Below are positions 46,113 to 60,168 of a stretch of DNA of 64,000 nucleotides, in pieces. A program made the translations under genes and the position numbers. Position 1 is the first letter of the stretch. Every line of letters begins with the position of its first letter. Source of the DNA: Tetragonia tetragonoides (taxonomy: Eukaryota; Streptophyta; Magnoliopsida; Caryophyllales; Aizoaceae); the NCBI GenBank assembly GCA_038025085.1, contig CM076153.1, positions 21,675,001 to 21,739,000 on the forward strand. The letters are read 5' to 3'. The notes beneath the pieces are model-generated. The model was not told the origin of the DNA. It saw nothing but the letters and a program-made list of their open reading frames with translations, and did not search any database.

Positions 46113-46721
46113 CTAATGATCATGATCACCCAATGTAATGTCGTCCTCTTGAAACATTGAAAGACCACCACATTGAAGGGATTGGACAAGGAGATCATTT
46201 GGGTTCTTTTGCACTGAATAGTCAATTACATCCACCATACAACAAGAATTATCAAAAGAGGGCTTCATCACATTGTTAGAGGAACCAAACTTGACCTTCT
46301 CATCACCAATATTTAAGCAAATTCTCCCAACCTTAACATCAATTACTGCACCAGCGGTAGCGAGGAATGGCCTTCCAAGGATGATGTGGATTCTAGAATC
46401 TTCCTCTATATCTAAGACAAAAAAATCTGTACGAATGAAAATTTTACCCACTCGGATGGGTACATTCTCCAAAACACCCACCGGATACTTGACCGACCGA
46501 TCGACAAGTTGTAATGACATAGAGGTGGGTTTCAAGTTGCCCAAGCCAAACTTCTTACAAATAGATAATGGTAATGAACTCACAATTGCACTAAGATCAC
46601 ACAAAGCCTTATAAAACTCCATTGTACCAATAACACAAGGGATAGAGAATGAACTAGGATCCTTAAGCTTTGAAGGTGACTTATTTTGGAGAATTGCATT
46701 ACATTTTTCCGTTAGAGACAC
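46113..46721 (-). pseudogene. Athila protease region
   Basis: About 200 open codons: FYKALCDLSAIVSSLPLSIC, where the catalytic D is followed by LSA instead of the usual LGA, then IRTDFFVLDIEEDSRIHIIL and GRPFLATAGAVIDVKVGRI. This is the retropepsin-like segment typical of Athila gag-pol. A gap with stops (46722-47027) separates it from gag. The changed active-site triplet and the truncation suggest inactivity. Confidence 0.85.
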
Positions 46722-47027
46722 TATTTCACTCTCATCAACTTGCCTTTGTTGGATAGTATCTCCTTCAAGAATTTTCCATAAGAAGGCTTCTCTGAAATTG
46801 CCTCAAGGAATGGGATATTGATGTTGAGCTTCTTGATTACCTCTAAGAACTTGTCATACTTATTCAACAATGTGGGATTCACTAACTATTGAGGAAAAGG
46901 AACCGATGACTTGTATGGCTCAATACGAACAACAGTTCCTTTTGCCTCAGAGTCTCCACCTCATTCTTTTCTTTTCCTCCATCCTCACAAGGCCTCACAA
47001 CATTCACCACTTTATCACTTTCATCCC

Positions 47028-48338
47028 TCATGCTCCCCTCACTCTTCTTTCCACCATGTACAACTCATCCAAGTTCTCCCCATTTCTCAAGAAAATAGCA
47101 TTTACATGCCCCTTGGGATTCATCTCGGGCTTGCTCGGACATTGACCTAGCAGCCTACTAGAAGGGGTAGCTAGTTGAGAAATTTGATTCTCAAGCATCT
47201 TGTTGTGAGTGGCCAGTGAATCCAACTTGGACATCATTAGGCAGAGGGTGTCATTCATCGTCTTATTTTGCTCTATTTGGGCATTGTAGAAATCCGTATT
47301 GGATGGTGGTGGGGGTTGAGATGTAGGATTATGGAATGGAGCTCTAGGTTGGAAACCCGGAGGTTGAGTGGAGGTATTTTGTGGTGGGTAGATATTTTGT
47401 GGAGGAGGGTTGTTTTGTGGTGGATTTTGTGGAGGAAAAGGGTTTGTGTTTCGGTAGGAGAAGTTTGGATGATTTCTCCAACCCGGATTGTAAGTTTGGG
47501 AATAAGGGTCATTGGGAGGACGAGGGTTGAAGTTATGAAGGGCATTGGCTTGTTCAATTGTCAACTCTTGAGGATCATTGCCCATGTACACTTGCCCTTG
47601 AGAGCTACTCGGTTTCAATTGTTGGACTTGGTGAGAAAAAGCATCTAGCTTTCTTGTCAAAAGTGTCGCTGCATCAACATTAATTTTTCCACTACTCCTC
47701 TTACTACTTGGCCTATCGAAAGACCATTGATAGTTGTTAGAGGCCATATTCTCAAGTAAGGTTTTGGCTGCATTTGGTCGCAAGGTCATGATAGAGCCAC
47801 CCGCGGCTGCGTCGATGGACATTCTCATAGTGGGATTCAAACCACTATAGAATGTTTGAATTAGAAGCCAAGGTTCAATGCCATGAGGAGGGCACTTTCT
47901 TTGCAAGTTCTTGAATCTCTCCCAAGCTTCATACAATGACTCTCCATCGCTATGGAAAGCATGGATGTCATTTCTCAACTTATTGGCCAAATCCGGTGGA
48001 AAGTACCGAATCAAGAAGGCATTGGACAAAGCCTCCCATGTAGTGAATGAGTTGGTCTCTTGGCTATTGAGCCATTGCTTCGCCTTCCCCGCTAAGGAAA
48101 ATGTGAATAAGCGGAGCCAAAGTGCATCATCACTAACCCCGTTCATCTTCAAGGTGTCACATTTCTCTAAGAATAGAGCAATATGATCATTGGGGTCTTC
48201 ACCATGGCTTCCATAGTATTGGTCCTCCTTGATGAAGGAAATGAAGGAAGTTTTGATCTCAAAATTGTTGGCCGCAATAACCGGCCTTGTGATACTCGAA
48301 ACAATGTTACCAACGGTGGGATTAGAGAAATCCATCAA
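47028..48338 (-). CDS. gag: Athila gag (436 codons, open)
   Basis: An uninterrupted frame from ATG 48338. Residues 30-190 hold the capsid domain: DPNDHIALFLEKCDTLKMNG, AKQWLNSQETNSFTTWEALS, FLIRYFPPDLANKLRNDIHA, SLYEAWERFKNLQRKCPPHG. The second half is Pro/Asn/Gln-rich (NPPPQNIYPPQN) and then has NKMLENQISQLATPSSRLLG, a conserved feature of Athila gag. It is the longest intact element ORF in the window. The element itself cannot be autonomous. Confidence 0.9.
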   Translation of the reverse strand: MMDFSNPTVGNIVSSITRPVIAANNFEIKTSFISFIKEDQYYGSHGEDPNDHIALFLEKCDTLKMNGVSDDALWLRLFTFSLAGKAKQWLNSQETNSFTTWEALSNAFLIRYFPPDLANKLRNDIHAFHSDGESLYEAWERFKNLQRKCPPHGIEPWLLIQTFYSGLNPTMRMSIDAAAGGSIMTLRPNAAKTLLENMASNNYQWSFDRPSSKRSSGKINVDAATLLTRKLDAFSHQVQQLKPSSSQGQVYMGNDPQELTIEQANALHNFNPRPPNDPYSQTYNPGWRNHPNFSYRNTNPFPPQNPPQNNPPPQNIYPPQNTSTQPPGFQPRAPFHNPTSQPPPPSNTDFYNAQIEQNKTMNDTLCLMMSKLDSLATHNKMLENQISQLATPSSRLLGQCPSKPEMNPKGHVNAIFLRNGENLDELYMVERRVRGA

Positions 48339-48635
48339 GGATCGAAGATCAAACCCATGGTAACGTGTTCGAGTTCAAGCTCACGTTGTTTTATCAACTC
48401 TTCCTGTAGGCACTTTCGTGCTCTCTTCTAGTGGATCGTGATGTTCTTTCAATCTCGGGGTCAAAGGTAAGAGGTTCTCGGACCCTTGAATCCTGGTCAT
48501 GCACCACAAACACTAGAAAAGAGGATCAAATGCAAAAGCAAGAATAATCAAAAACACACAAGTAACACACACACACACACACGTGCTTAGTCTAGCCTAT
48601 CTAAGAAACGCCTAATATTGGAATAACGCCAAGCT

Positions 48636-48652
48636 CCCCGGCAACAGCGCCA
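48636..48652 (-). other. Primer-binding site, Athila type
   Basis: Minus strand TGGCGCTGTTGCCGGGG, one mismatch from the TGGCGCCGTTGCCGGGG (tRNA-Asp type) site usual in Athila, preceded by the typical AGTTT spacer after the LTR. Confidence 0.9.
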
Positions 48653-48658
48653 AAAACT

Positions 48659-50099
48659 TGATAGGCCCGCAAGTGCATGGGTATATCGTCGTAATAAAAT
48701 ATCGTATTCACATGGAGCTTTCGATTCCAAATACTAAGGTTTCTCAAATTTAACAAGCTAAGCGATCAATAGCCGATTTTTGGTGATTTTAGCAAAGAAC
48801 TAAATCGATAATAATTATGTGAAAATAGCAAGATTAAAGAACCTAGGGTTGATATCACTCAATTAAACTACTTGATGCGGATAAATAAACTTCATCTAGC
48901 ATGTCATGTCGAGCGTTCCAAGGACGGATAAAGAACCTAAAACCTTCTCTCAAAGAATCAAAGGCAAAACTCAATATAAAACTCGACTACCTTTCTCATG
49001 GAGTCAAGTAAATATCAAGAACATGAAGAACATAATTCTATCCAAGAATCCCCAAGTAATTCTAACCTACTCTCGTGGTTAGGCAAACTTGATGAAATAT
49101 TGAGTTCGGGCGATTAAGATTCTTCTCTCGAATTTAAATTAACCACCAATCATAAAAAAATAAACAAACAATCACTCATTGTGCAACACTCAAACGACAT
49201 GCTAGTTTCCAATTATCTAATTAAATATCAAGCAATTTAATCAACTTACATCAACCCTAGATAAAAGGGAATTAGTTACTCATACAATTCAAGAACAAAA
49301 AGCAAACAAAGAAAACTAAATTAAACATGATTATGCTAGAATTCAAGAACAAAATCAAGAACATTCATAAACTAAATTCAAATTAATCTAAAACTAAGAG
49401 AGAGGGGGGAGAGAAGATAGGGAAGAGATATAAACCAAGATGCTTTAATTGCAAACTCCAAGAACTTGAAGAGAAATTCAAACTTGCAAACTTGTTCTTC
49501 AAATTACAATAAACTAAAAATGTTTGATTCTAATATTAATCTAGAAAGCATAAAAGAGTTTGTAAAACTATGAGAAAGATAATGGGGTGCTAAGAGATGA
49601 TCAAAAGAGATGAGTTCTCTCTCCTTTTATAACCCCCAAAATGAATGTAGTCGGATTTGGGTTAAAAGCCATTGGAATGGCAAAGGTCACGAATAAATAC
49701 TTGTGAAAACGGCAGTTCGCATGGTCGTGTAGAAAATGTTAAGAAAAAGTGCATGGTCGTGCAACCCTTCTTAAGCTCACTGACTTACTTGCAGGGCCAT
49801 GCAAGGTTTAGCCTTCGAACTTGCATGGTCGTGCAAGTGCAATTTTGCCTTGAACTTCATTTTGCACTTCTCTTCTCACTTAGCTTTCTCTAAAGCATCT
49901 TCCTCGACTTCTTCTTTGACGATTGCGACTCCAAGTCATCTCCAAAGTCTCTACAAAGACTCAGGGTCTCAAAATGTCCTAAAAACACATCAAAACACAA
50001 ACATACCCGAAGTCGTCATCTTTATAACAATAATCATAAAATCTCACAAATAAATGATATAATTACTATGAAACCAATCAAATGAGTGCGTTTATCACA
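48659..50099 (-). repeat. Athila 5' LTR (1.44 kb)
   Basis: TGATAGGCCCGCAAGTGCA...GTTTATCACA on the plus strand, the characteristic ends of Athila-like LTRs. No partner LTR occurs in the window. Confidence 0.88.
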
Positions 50100-50139
50100 T
50101 GGAAAATAGCTCTTATCTTATTTCTAACGAAATATACTC

Positions 50140-50410
50140 TTATTGTGTGACCTACAACACAAGGTTCTTGCTTCGATTAAAAGTCGACCAAAACATTAAT
50201 CTTTATCTTCATGAAATATTTTTTGTTGTGTGACCTACAGCACAGGTCTCCGTCCGACTGATAATTGAAGGGTTTTTATTGTATGACCTACAGCACAGGG
50301 CTCTGTTCGACTGATAATCGAATGATTTTTATTGTGTAGCCTACAGCACATGGTCTCCGTTTGACTGATAATAGATGGATTTTTATTGTGTGACCTACAG
50401 CACAGGGTCA
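50140..50410 (+). repeat. 54-bp tandem repeat, about five copies
   Basis: GTGTGACCTACAGCACAGG recurs at about 50145, 50229, 50281, 50335 and 50388. The last four are spaced 53-55 bp; the first copy is farther off and more diverged. Confidence 0.85.
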
Positions 50411-50559
50411 AACTCTCGGTTAATGAATCGGGAAAATAATTATTTATCCTTAACTGTTTGTCACCTCACTCAATTTTCTTGTTTGTTGAATCATGCATGT
50501 ATTAGCGCAGGAATACTTTGACATTCGCTCTATTCGAGCTCGGCCAAAGTAAGGGCTTC

Positions 50560-52108
50560 TGTAGACACGAAAAATTGTGTCTATGCTAAGTTCCCTAAAA
50601 ACCCGATTATGAAAGGATTGGATTTTGCTCGAACTTGAGTTGCGACAACAATTGTACTGATGATTAGCCCTGTTCATTTGAATTAACTAGTGGATGCCTT
50701 TTGTACAGATGATCGAAACCAGGTGGACTCAATTTATTTGGAGTCCAAAACTAAAAGATAGGCCTCTTTGAGCCCAATGGCCCAAAAGGGAACCCAAACC
50801 CTTGAGTCAACCCTTGGTCAAACAAGGGAACTCAGTCAAACCCGCGTGGGCCCCCTCGAAATAGCCTCCCCCGCACTAGAAGTCAGTCCGGCGCCTATTT
50901 GAGCATACCGCTCCAAGTCCAAGTGGCCACACTTGTGTTCAAGCGGCTTGACCGCTTGCCTAGCAGTTGAGTCACTTGTCAAGTGGTTCAACCGCTTGTC
51001 CTAGCGGTTCAGCCGCTTGTCCTAGCGGTTCAACCACTTGTCCTGACCCAATGGTCGTCTAGACCCTTTTTCGCGGACAGCAATTTCTTGGCCTATTCAA
51101 TTTCTGTGCCAAACTCTGGCAGCTCTCCCTCTTTTATATAAACAAACCCTAGGGTTCAGTTGAAGAGGTTGGACATTCTTTAGAGGTTGGCAGTTAGAGA
51201 CTCCTAGGCTGGTTTCCTAAGTGATTTCTCTCTCAAATAATAACCCTAAATTTCTGATTCTACTCCTTCTTTAGACTAGCCCTAGCACCACAAGAATAAA
51301 CCTTCATACCTCATCAAGAGCAATAATTCAAGCAATATACCCAATAAGTTCATTGTAAGCATCCAGGTAATCCAACCTGAGGGTTTAATAGATTCTTTTA
51401 TTTGATTGTTATTTACTAATGATTTTGGTTTATGTGATATGTACATGCATGACGCGTTTTGAGCAAAAGGGCTTGTATTTAATCCAATGAATGAATGAAT
51501 GCTTAATTATTTTTATTGCTCTTTATCATAATTATGCTTGTTTGTGATTGATGGATGAATTGTCTTGTTTGTCCTCTAATTTGCAGGTTTTAGCGTATTT
51601 ATCGTTTTTAGCACTAAAAAGCATGTAAATTTGATAAGTTGTTGAAAGTGCTCACAATAGTAATGTTTGTTCAACCTATTAGTTAAAATTAGGAATTTGG
51701 ACAAATTGAACATTGTTTGGAACCGTAGCATTAATAATTGCATTGAACTAATTAATAAATGACGTTATCGTTGATTGGGCGAGTTAGGTGCCTAAGACCT
51801 TCCTAACTCCTACTCACGCCCCCAAACTTATTAATCAAGTCAATTTCTCCAATAGGAATTGGGGTGCACAGGAATCGGGTTGACGTCTTTTAGACTATTG
51901 ACTTGATTCCAAGGGTTTAAAATTTCCTTAAATTTGCTGGCGACTTCTAACAATCTTAATCACGTCCCTAGTACAACGAATAAATCTTCATGTGCATTCA
52001 CACTCGAATGATTCACAAACAATGACGTTTTCTAGGCTACTCTCCTTCCCTTTCTTCCTCCGCCCGTCCGGGTGGGGAGATGAGGGGAGGCGATCCCGGT
52101 AGTCTATA
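50560..52108 (+). repeat. Tat-related LTR (second member of the solo-LTR family)
   Basis: Starts TGTAGACACGAAAAATTGTG and ends near GGTAGTCTATA, corresponding to GGCAGCCTAAA of the solo LTR at 40940-42492. It contains the CCGCTTG / AGCGGTT block (50925-51050) and TATATAAA at 51135-51142. As in the solo LTR, a TGGCGACTTC motif lies inside it at 51938. Confidence 0.82.
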
Positions 52109-52480
52109 CCTTCCTCTTTGCATAACGTTGCAAATACTCAATAGAGTCGTCAATACTACCAAAGGTCAAGTCATCATAAGGTACCTCGTCCTCCTGCATC
52201 CCATTCCACCCCCCTCATTGACACCATTGCCATCCAATTCATTGTTATCAACCCCACTGCCACGATCACCAGTCTCAACCACAACAAGTGCAACATCATC
52301 ATTAACATCTAAACCATTTTCACCCACCAAATTGGGAGCTACAAATTATCATAGACTATATTCTTCCCACTATTTTCATCTTCACTACTAGAATCATTAT
52401 CAGAGCTAGATGTTTCCTCCATTTCTTCCCGTGGCAAGGTTTCATCTTCACTACTACTCATCACCTTTGCATACATCACA
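52109..52480 (-). pseudogene. Acidic protein fragment, probably MULE-derived
   Basis: The minus strand reads MSSSEDETLPREEMEETSSS, then an Asp/Asn/Gly-rich acidic stretch, and ends PYDDLTFGSIDDSIEYLQRY. Acidic regions of this kind precede the DNA-binding part of plant MULE transposases. A frameshift near 52330 and no downstream domain make it a fragment. The identification is tentative. Confidence 0.4.
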
Positions 52481-53746
52481 CAAATATTCAACATAACAGA
52501 CATTTTACTATTATTATTTGTTATTGCAAATTATTTACTATTAAAGGAAATAAAATTGATGTTTATTCCTTTCTAAATAACACTTATAAATATGAACAGT
52601 TTATTTACTAATATTATTTTTATCAGTACGATTTTTTTTATTTTTTTTTTGCATTTTAACTATCTAATACTATCTCTGATTTTCATTGGAGTAGAATTTC
52701 AAATATGCAATTATCCAATTGGGGGATGGGCATGCCCGTCCTTGGGCAGGTTTAACTTGTGCGACGGCACAGGGCCTCCAATTCAGAGGGGTCTCCAATT
52801 CTTACAACTCACAGGATTTACGGATGGAGGAATTGTGGTGTCTGGCTGTCTGGAACGAGGGTCTAGCAAGCAATTGAGGAGAGAGAAAGCAAAGTACCAT
52901 AGTATAGAAAGAGATGCGGTGGGGGTAGACTGGGGTAGTAGTGGTTGGGCCATGGGTACAAAATTAGGGGTCTCAATATTTAGATTTTTTAATTTCCATG
53001 TATTTAGCCGTTTGACTTGCTTCCATTTAATTAGAGATCATTATTGGGTAGATTAGGGTTCTACATCTTTTAGATGGAGAGAGAATCAGATAGTTTTTTT
53101 TCTTTTTTTTTTTTAGAACAGAATCAGATAGTTGAAACAGAATCTTTAAACTTTGCCTGCATTTATTATATTATTTTTTTTATTGGGTTTTGTAATGATG
53201 TGGCCGACCATAGCTATTTCAGTATATAGCAACCTTCATCTTGTTCCAATTCCATTAGAATATTGGCCATCATCGAAACTTTAATATTTTTTGAATTTTA
53301 TTGGACTAAAATATTCTTTGTGAAGGTTTTGCCACTTTCGTTTTATTTGAAGTTTCCTCTTTTTAATTTGCATCTTCTCCTATCAAAGTATTGTCTGACC
53401 TTTTGCCTTTTTCATCATAAATGGCCAAATGGGTAATTTTGTTTTCCATTATTTTTGTCCTTTATTTTAATTTCCATTTTAAGGTTGATTTTTTTTCCTT
53501 TGCAACTTTTTTCCTAATCATGAGTATATTGTAGGTTATTTTGTACATTTGTTTTTCTGATATCTTTGACATTTTAGTTGAACAATCCGAAGAAAAAAAA
53601 AGGGTATTTTCTCAATTTGAAGCCCCAGTTTCAAAGTTTGGCACAGGGCCTCTAAAATGTCAGGGATGGCCATGGGGATGGGGATGACCAACCTACAAAC
53701 AACAACTTCAGACATAGGGGATTTGCAAGGTCATTCATGTAACAAA
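52481..53746. other. Repeat-derived stretch of uncertain class
   Basis: CACAGGGCCTC occurs at both 52770 and 53644. The right occurrence continues into TGTCAGGGATGGCC, which resembles a hAT terminus, but no matching left terminus or target duplication could be found. The apparent ORF at 52592-53056 lacks protein-like composition. Confidence 0.35.

Positions 53747-55855
<2,109 letters not shown>

Positions 55856-55908
<53 letters not shown>
55856..55908. repeat. (TA)n array, about 26 units
   Basis: Directly follows Helitron-like unit 2, mirroring the arrangement after unit 1. Confidence 0.95.
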
Positions 55909-55909
<1 letters not shown>

Positions 55910-57485
55910 CGGACGACCAATTTATAACTATATTTTTATGTTGAAATTAATTTCAGGATTTTTAGAATAAATATACAGTACATAGGTATATAATGAATAA
56001 TAGAAAATGGTGATTGATCGAAATGTTACACATGTCATATACTACTCATCATTCTCCAATTAAAAAATAAAATATTATCTATCACTTGTCACTTAATTTG
56101 CAATTGTACATCATATATATAACTTAATAAACTGCCACTCAAAATGTGACTCATGTTATTTTATTTAAGCACATCCTTAAAAATTTTATGTCTAATCTGT
56201 GTTTAACGCTCAAATATAAATGTAATTGAAATTTAATGTTTGTCATATTGATGACGATTATGCCAGCAAATAATAGTCTATTTCCATGTAGCTTACGCTT
56301 ATATCCGACCAAACTGATATATTTTTTGTTATTAAACAACCCACCGATTTGATCAGCATGTGACTTAATAAGTAATTCACTAATTGGAATCAAAGTTGAA
56401 ATACTAATAACCTTCTTTCAATTGGAAAAAAGGATGACAACTCACCATCTAGAAAAGGGGAAAATAGTACGTAATTTATCAAAATGTGACACTTGTATGT
56501 TACCTGCGCTTATACCCACCACTATATAAACACTGTTATATTATGTGCATCTATTCCCCAAATATTCATCATCGGATCTAACACAATAAAAGTTTTTATT
56601 GTGCTAAAAACATTAAAGCGGGATATTAATTACATTTTTAGATTGTACTAATGTAATTCTAACTAAAGGGAAAAGAAAGGAATATGAATAGGTATAGCAA
56701 TTTCTGTAGGATACTGACAACTAATTACTCACCAAAATAAAAACAAAATGACACAAATAATTAATGACCAATAAAATTGTGACACTTGTCATGTTATCTG
56801 CCATCTTACCCAAAATTATATACCTATATTTATCCCCAAATATCAGTTAAATGTTAACTGTCACATAACTAGCGCTTATCCCAACAAATATTAGTTAAAT
56901 ATCACCTATCATGTAATTCCCACAACTAAATTATATAATTTGAAAATATTCAGTTTATATGTGACCCTTGTCTCATTACTTGCGCTTATCCCCGTAAATT
57001 TAGGCCAATGAATATCAGTCTAATGTTCGTTGTCCCATGACCTACGTTTATCGCCGCGTCTATTAGTTAAAAAAACCAACCAATCTATCATTTAACATGT
57101 CCATCCATAATCAAAAATAGAAGGTTGACATGTTTAAAATATATTTCATTCTACCATAAAAGCTAAAAGATAATTAAAAGAAATGAAATTTTAATAAAAA
57201 TTTTATACCTTTACTAATTAATATTTTATATTATAGTTATTATTGTTAAATTTCATTCCCACACAAAAAAAGAAAATCATTATTTTATATTAACGACTAT
57301 CTAAATAATGGCAATGGTTTAATTAAAGTCACTAACACTCCATATTAATTTGCTTTAATAACTATTCAAATCATAATTCCTTTCAAAAAAAAGAAAAAAG
57401 AGTATAATTAATGAATTGGGTATAAGCCAACCGGAGAGTGACATTTTTCACCTCACTAACGCTTATACCCAAAAATCTATATATA
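55909..57485. repeat. AT-rich region of diverged repeats
   Basis: A loose motif of the form TGTGACACTTGTC..GTTA..TGCGCTTATCCC recurs irregularly (near 56145, 56490, 56780, 56850, 56960, 57030 and 57430), with ATATCAGT(C/T)TAATG between. These look like old tandem repeats. No gene seen. Confidence 0.5.
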
Positions 57486-57513
57486 CTAGTTAGTAACCCG
57501 TGCTACGCACGGG
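57486..57513 (-). mobile_element. Helitron-like 3' end (third copy)
   Basis: On the minus strand GCCCGTGCGTAGCACGGG forms a perfect 7-bp-stem hairpin (57497-57513), followed by TTACTAA and CTAG (57486-57489), with T beyond. The element would extend to the right. Its 5' end was not found. Confidence 0.55.
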
Positions 57514-60150
57514 CTATTTTGTATTTCAAGATGTGTCGTGAAGCTTTAATTTTATTTTTTTTCAAAACCAACTTTTTTTTTTTTAATTTCATTTGATAGT
57601 GAGAATAATTATCAGAATCCGATTAACATAATAACATTGCTGAATGAAGTAAAAGTGAGCCATTATTGTCTAGCTAAGTTGGTACTCTTAATTACTGACA
57701 CGTGAAATTTTTGAACTAAAATAAATTCCATGAAATAGTTCTTATTATGTAGAACTTGTAAGTCTCTCCAACAAAGGTATATGAAAAGTCCATGTCCAAA
57801 GATGTATCCTCCGTCCTTTCTTTGCATGTGCTCCTCTCTACAGACTAAGCTTCCAGTGATCTAGAGAAATACGCGAATAAATTCATGTCAATTCACATAC
57901 ATGTATCGTCCTAATTTGTCTTTCATTTTAGGCTCAAAGTTCAAAGTGGATAAGATAAATACCTCATTATCTTTAACAAAACGCAATGTTCAAATTTCCA
58001 AATGAATATACAGAGTATATTATTTAGGACAACATTCACATGTATAATGTATTATCATCTTCAACTCTTCCTCACTATAAATTCTAGTCAATAGTCATCA
58101 AAGTAGTTTCAATATACTACATAGAAAACAAAAGGCTTCTCGAAGCAATTAATTTGTCGACAACCGACAACATGACTACAATATTAAGTTTTTTTTTTTT
58201 TTTTTTTTTTTGATAGGAAGTTGTCTAAAAGTTGGCTTCGTTAAAAATATGTACACCTTAGAAATCTGAAATTAGTTTATCATCAACATCACTTGAACAG
58301 GTCTATCCAGCTAGTTGCATTGCTAGAAAGCCTAGAATCATCACTTTCAAAAGTAATTCTGAATGGTTTCCAGTGATATTGAGACTTGAGGAAAGTAAAA
58401 CAGTTCAGCTATACCTCTTTAGTTATACCTCTTTTAGTTCTATATAGTAAAACTAACTACAATACCCTCCAAAAAATAAACACCTAACTGTAGTCATTTC
58501 TCTCCCCCACTTCATCAGCATCAAAAAATCATTGCAAAGAAAGACACAAAAATGCCATAAACGAAAAGGTAACAGAAATAAGAATTTGTAATCTGTACTT
58601 TCTTTGAAACAGCAATAGACTTTTGATTCCACATAAGAGAACCGATGACAAACATAATCACTCACATGAATTCGAGAATTTTGAACCAAATGAACAGAAA
58701 AGCAAAAAAAGTCTGAACATCACACCATATTGTAAGTGACTATTGTAAGTGACTTCATCTTTACTTCTCTCCTAATCAAGCAGAAAGGGCTTCTAACTCA
58801 ATTCTGCTGTAAAGAAAGTCTGAACCCATACACAAAAGCACATCATAATTTGGATTAGGAAAATGTAAATGGACTGAGATTTGACATGGACATCACACCA
58901 TATTTTCATCTCATGCCAAAAAGCAAATAGAAGGAACAAATAAAGATAAATAATAATTTTAAAAAGGAGGTTGAGCTCATTACACTGATACAGAGCATAT
59001 CAAAACCAAAAAAAAAAGAAAGACTTACCTGATCATAAATATGGTCAGGATGAATCCATATTTCAACTCAAACAAAAAAAAGAAAAGAAATGAATTTGGC
59101 CCTGTGTGGTGGTAGGCAATAGAGGGACTGGTTGTAGAACTGATATCCTTGTGTCGATTGAGAAATTTTGCCATCAGTGATATGTGTCGGTAGGAAATAT
59201 CACGACATTCATTTCCACATCTATTAATTTTGACAGATAAAAAGAGATGGTTAGACTTTGAATTTGGAGATGAGAATGAATCACCCATAGCAGTTCACCC
59301 AGTAAATTTAGGAACCAAAAAAAATTCAAATTAACCAAGCTATATCAAATCTCACTCAAGCAAGCCTGTTTCCTATTCCCAAAAGGAAACCTCAACAAAG
59401 AATGGAGGATATTTTTTAGTCAGGTCTTAATTTTTTTTGGTGAGACCCAAAAGCAAACCTCAACAAAGGTCTTAATTCACGATCCCGGCCAGTATATTCA
59501 AATAACTTTAAGGAACTTGTAGAAATTGAGCAAAATCCAGCCAAACAATAAAAGGAAATGAGAGTGTTGATATCTTCTTCGATTGTCGACACAACAATGA
59601 GGCAATGTGGGAGATTGATTTAACCTGCACCACAGATTAAATAGGGCTGGAATTATTTGTAATAGAGTAGCTGTAACTATAATTATATACATTCAATCTT
59701 CACCTCTTAATCTTCAGCGTTTATTGGACTCTTAATTTGTCTTGATTGGGGAAAGGACTAAAGCGAACAGTTACAGAAGCCTAAGACAGTAATAGTAACA
59801 GTAACAGTTACAGGAAGTGTAAGTGTGTATCGGTTTTACAATTAATACCAAAAGATAGAAATTACCTGTGATAGAAAGACATGGAACACACAAAATCAAA
59901 TGTGAAGCATACCAATAATGGAATTTTTGAAATTAGAAATTTTCCAACCTGCTTATCAAACAAAATTCACCCATATTGTTGATGCTATACTGTCAAAATT
60001 ATAAATTTAAAGAACTGTCGATGTATCAAAAGCATACATCAGTCCTATAGTGCAGCATCTGAAGACTGAAAACAAATGGGGAATTTGCCAAAAAAAAAAA
60101 AAAACACCAACCAAGAGCGCGTTACAAAATTGAACTACCTGAAATCTGCG
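57514..60150. other. AT-rich region, no clear gene
   Basis: Contains a T-tract of about 27 bases at 58186-58212, which could be the poly(A) of a minus-strand retroelement or retrocopy. A few short minus-strand ORFs (58453-58689, 59025-59288) are of protein-like but unrecognised composition. They may be intron/exon remnants of the gene suggested at 60169-60984. Confidence 0.35.
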
Positions 60151-60168
60151 TATTGACTTATTGATTAC

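Larger units (their letters stand above)
46109..50099 (-). mobile_element. Truncated Athila-lineage Ty3/Gypsy element
   Basis: Minus strand. One LTR (48659-50099), an Athila-type primer site, gag and protease are present. Everything from reverse transcriptase to the 3' LTR is missing, and the sequence breaks at about 46109 into the chromovirus LTR fragment. Confidence 0.88.
50100..52108 (+). mobile_element. 3' end of a Tat-related element (tandem repeats, polypurine tract, LTR)
   Basis: After the Athila LTR there follow 54-bp tandem repeats (50140-50410), an AAAGTAAGGG purine tract (about 50546) and then an LTR (50560-52108). Tandem repeats just upstream of the 3' LTR are a known habit of Tat/Ogre elements. 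The rest of the element is not recognisable in the window. Confidence 0.7.

Noticed and set aside
40940..51937. A single element bounded by the LTRs at 40940 and 50560
   Set aside because: The left LTR has its own GCTTG duplication and restores PMD1 when removed, so it is a solo LTR; the two LTRs are not a pair.
52592..53056. 154-codon plus-strand ORF
   Set aside because: Hydrophobic AT-derived start and repeat-derived remainder; no domain and no splice context.
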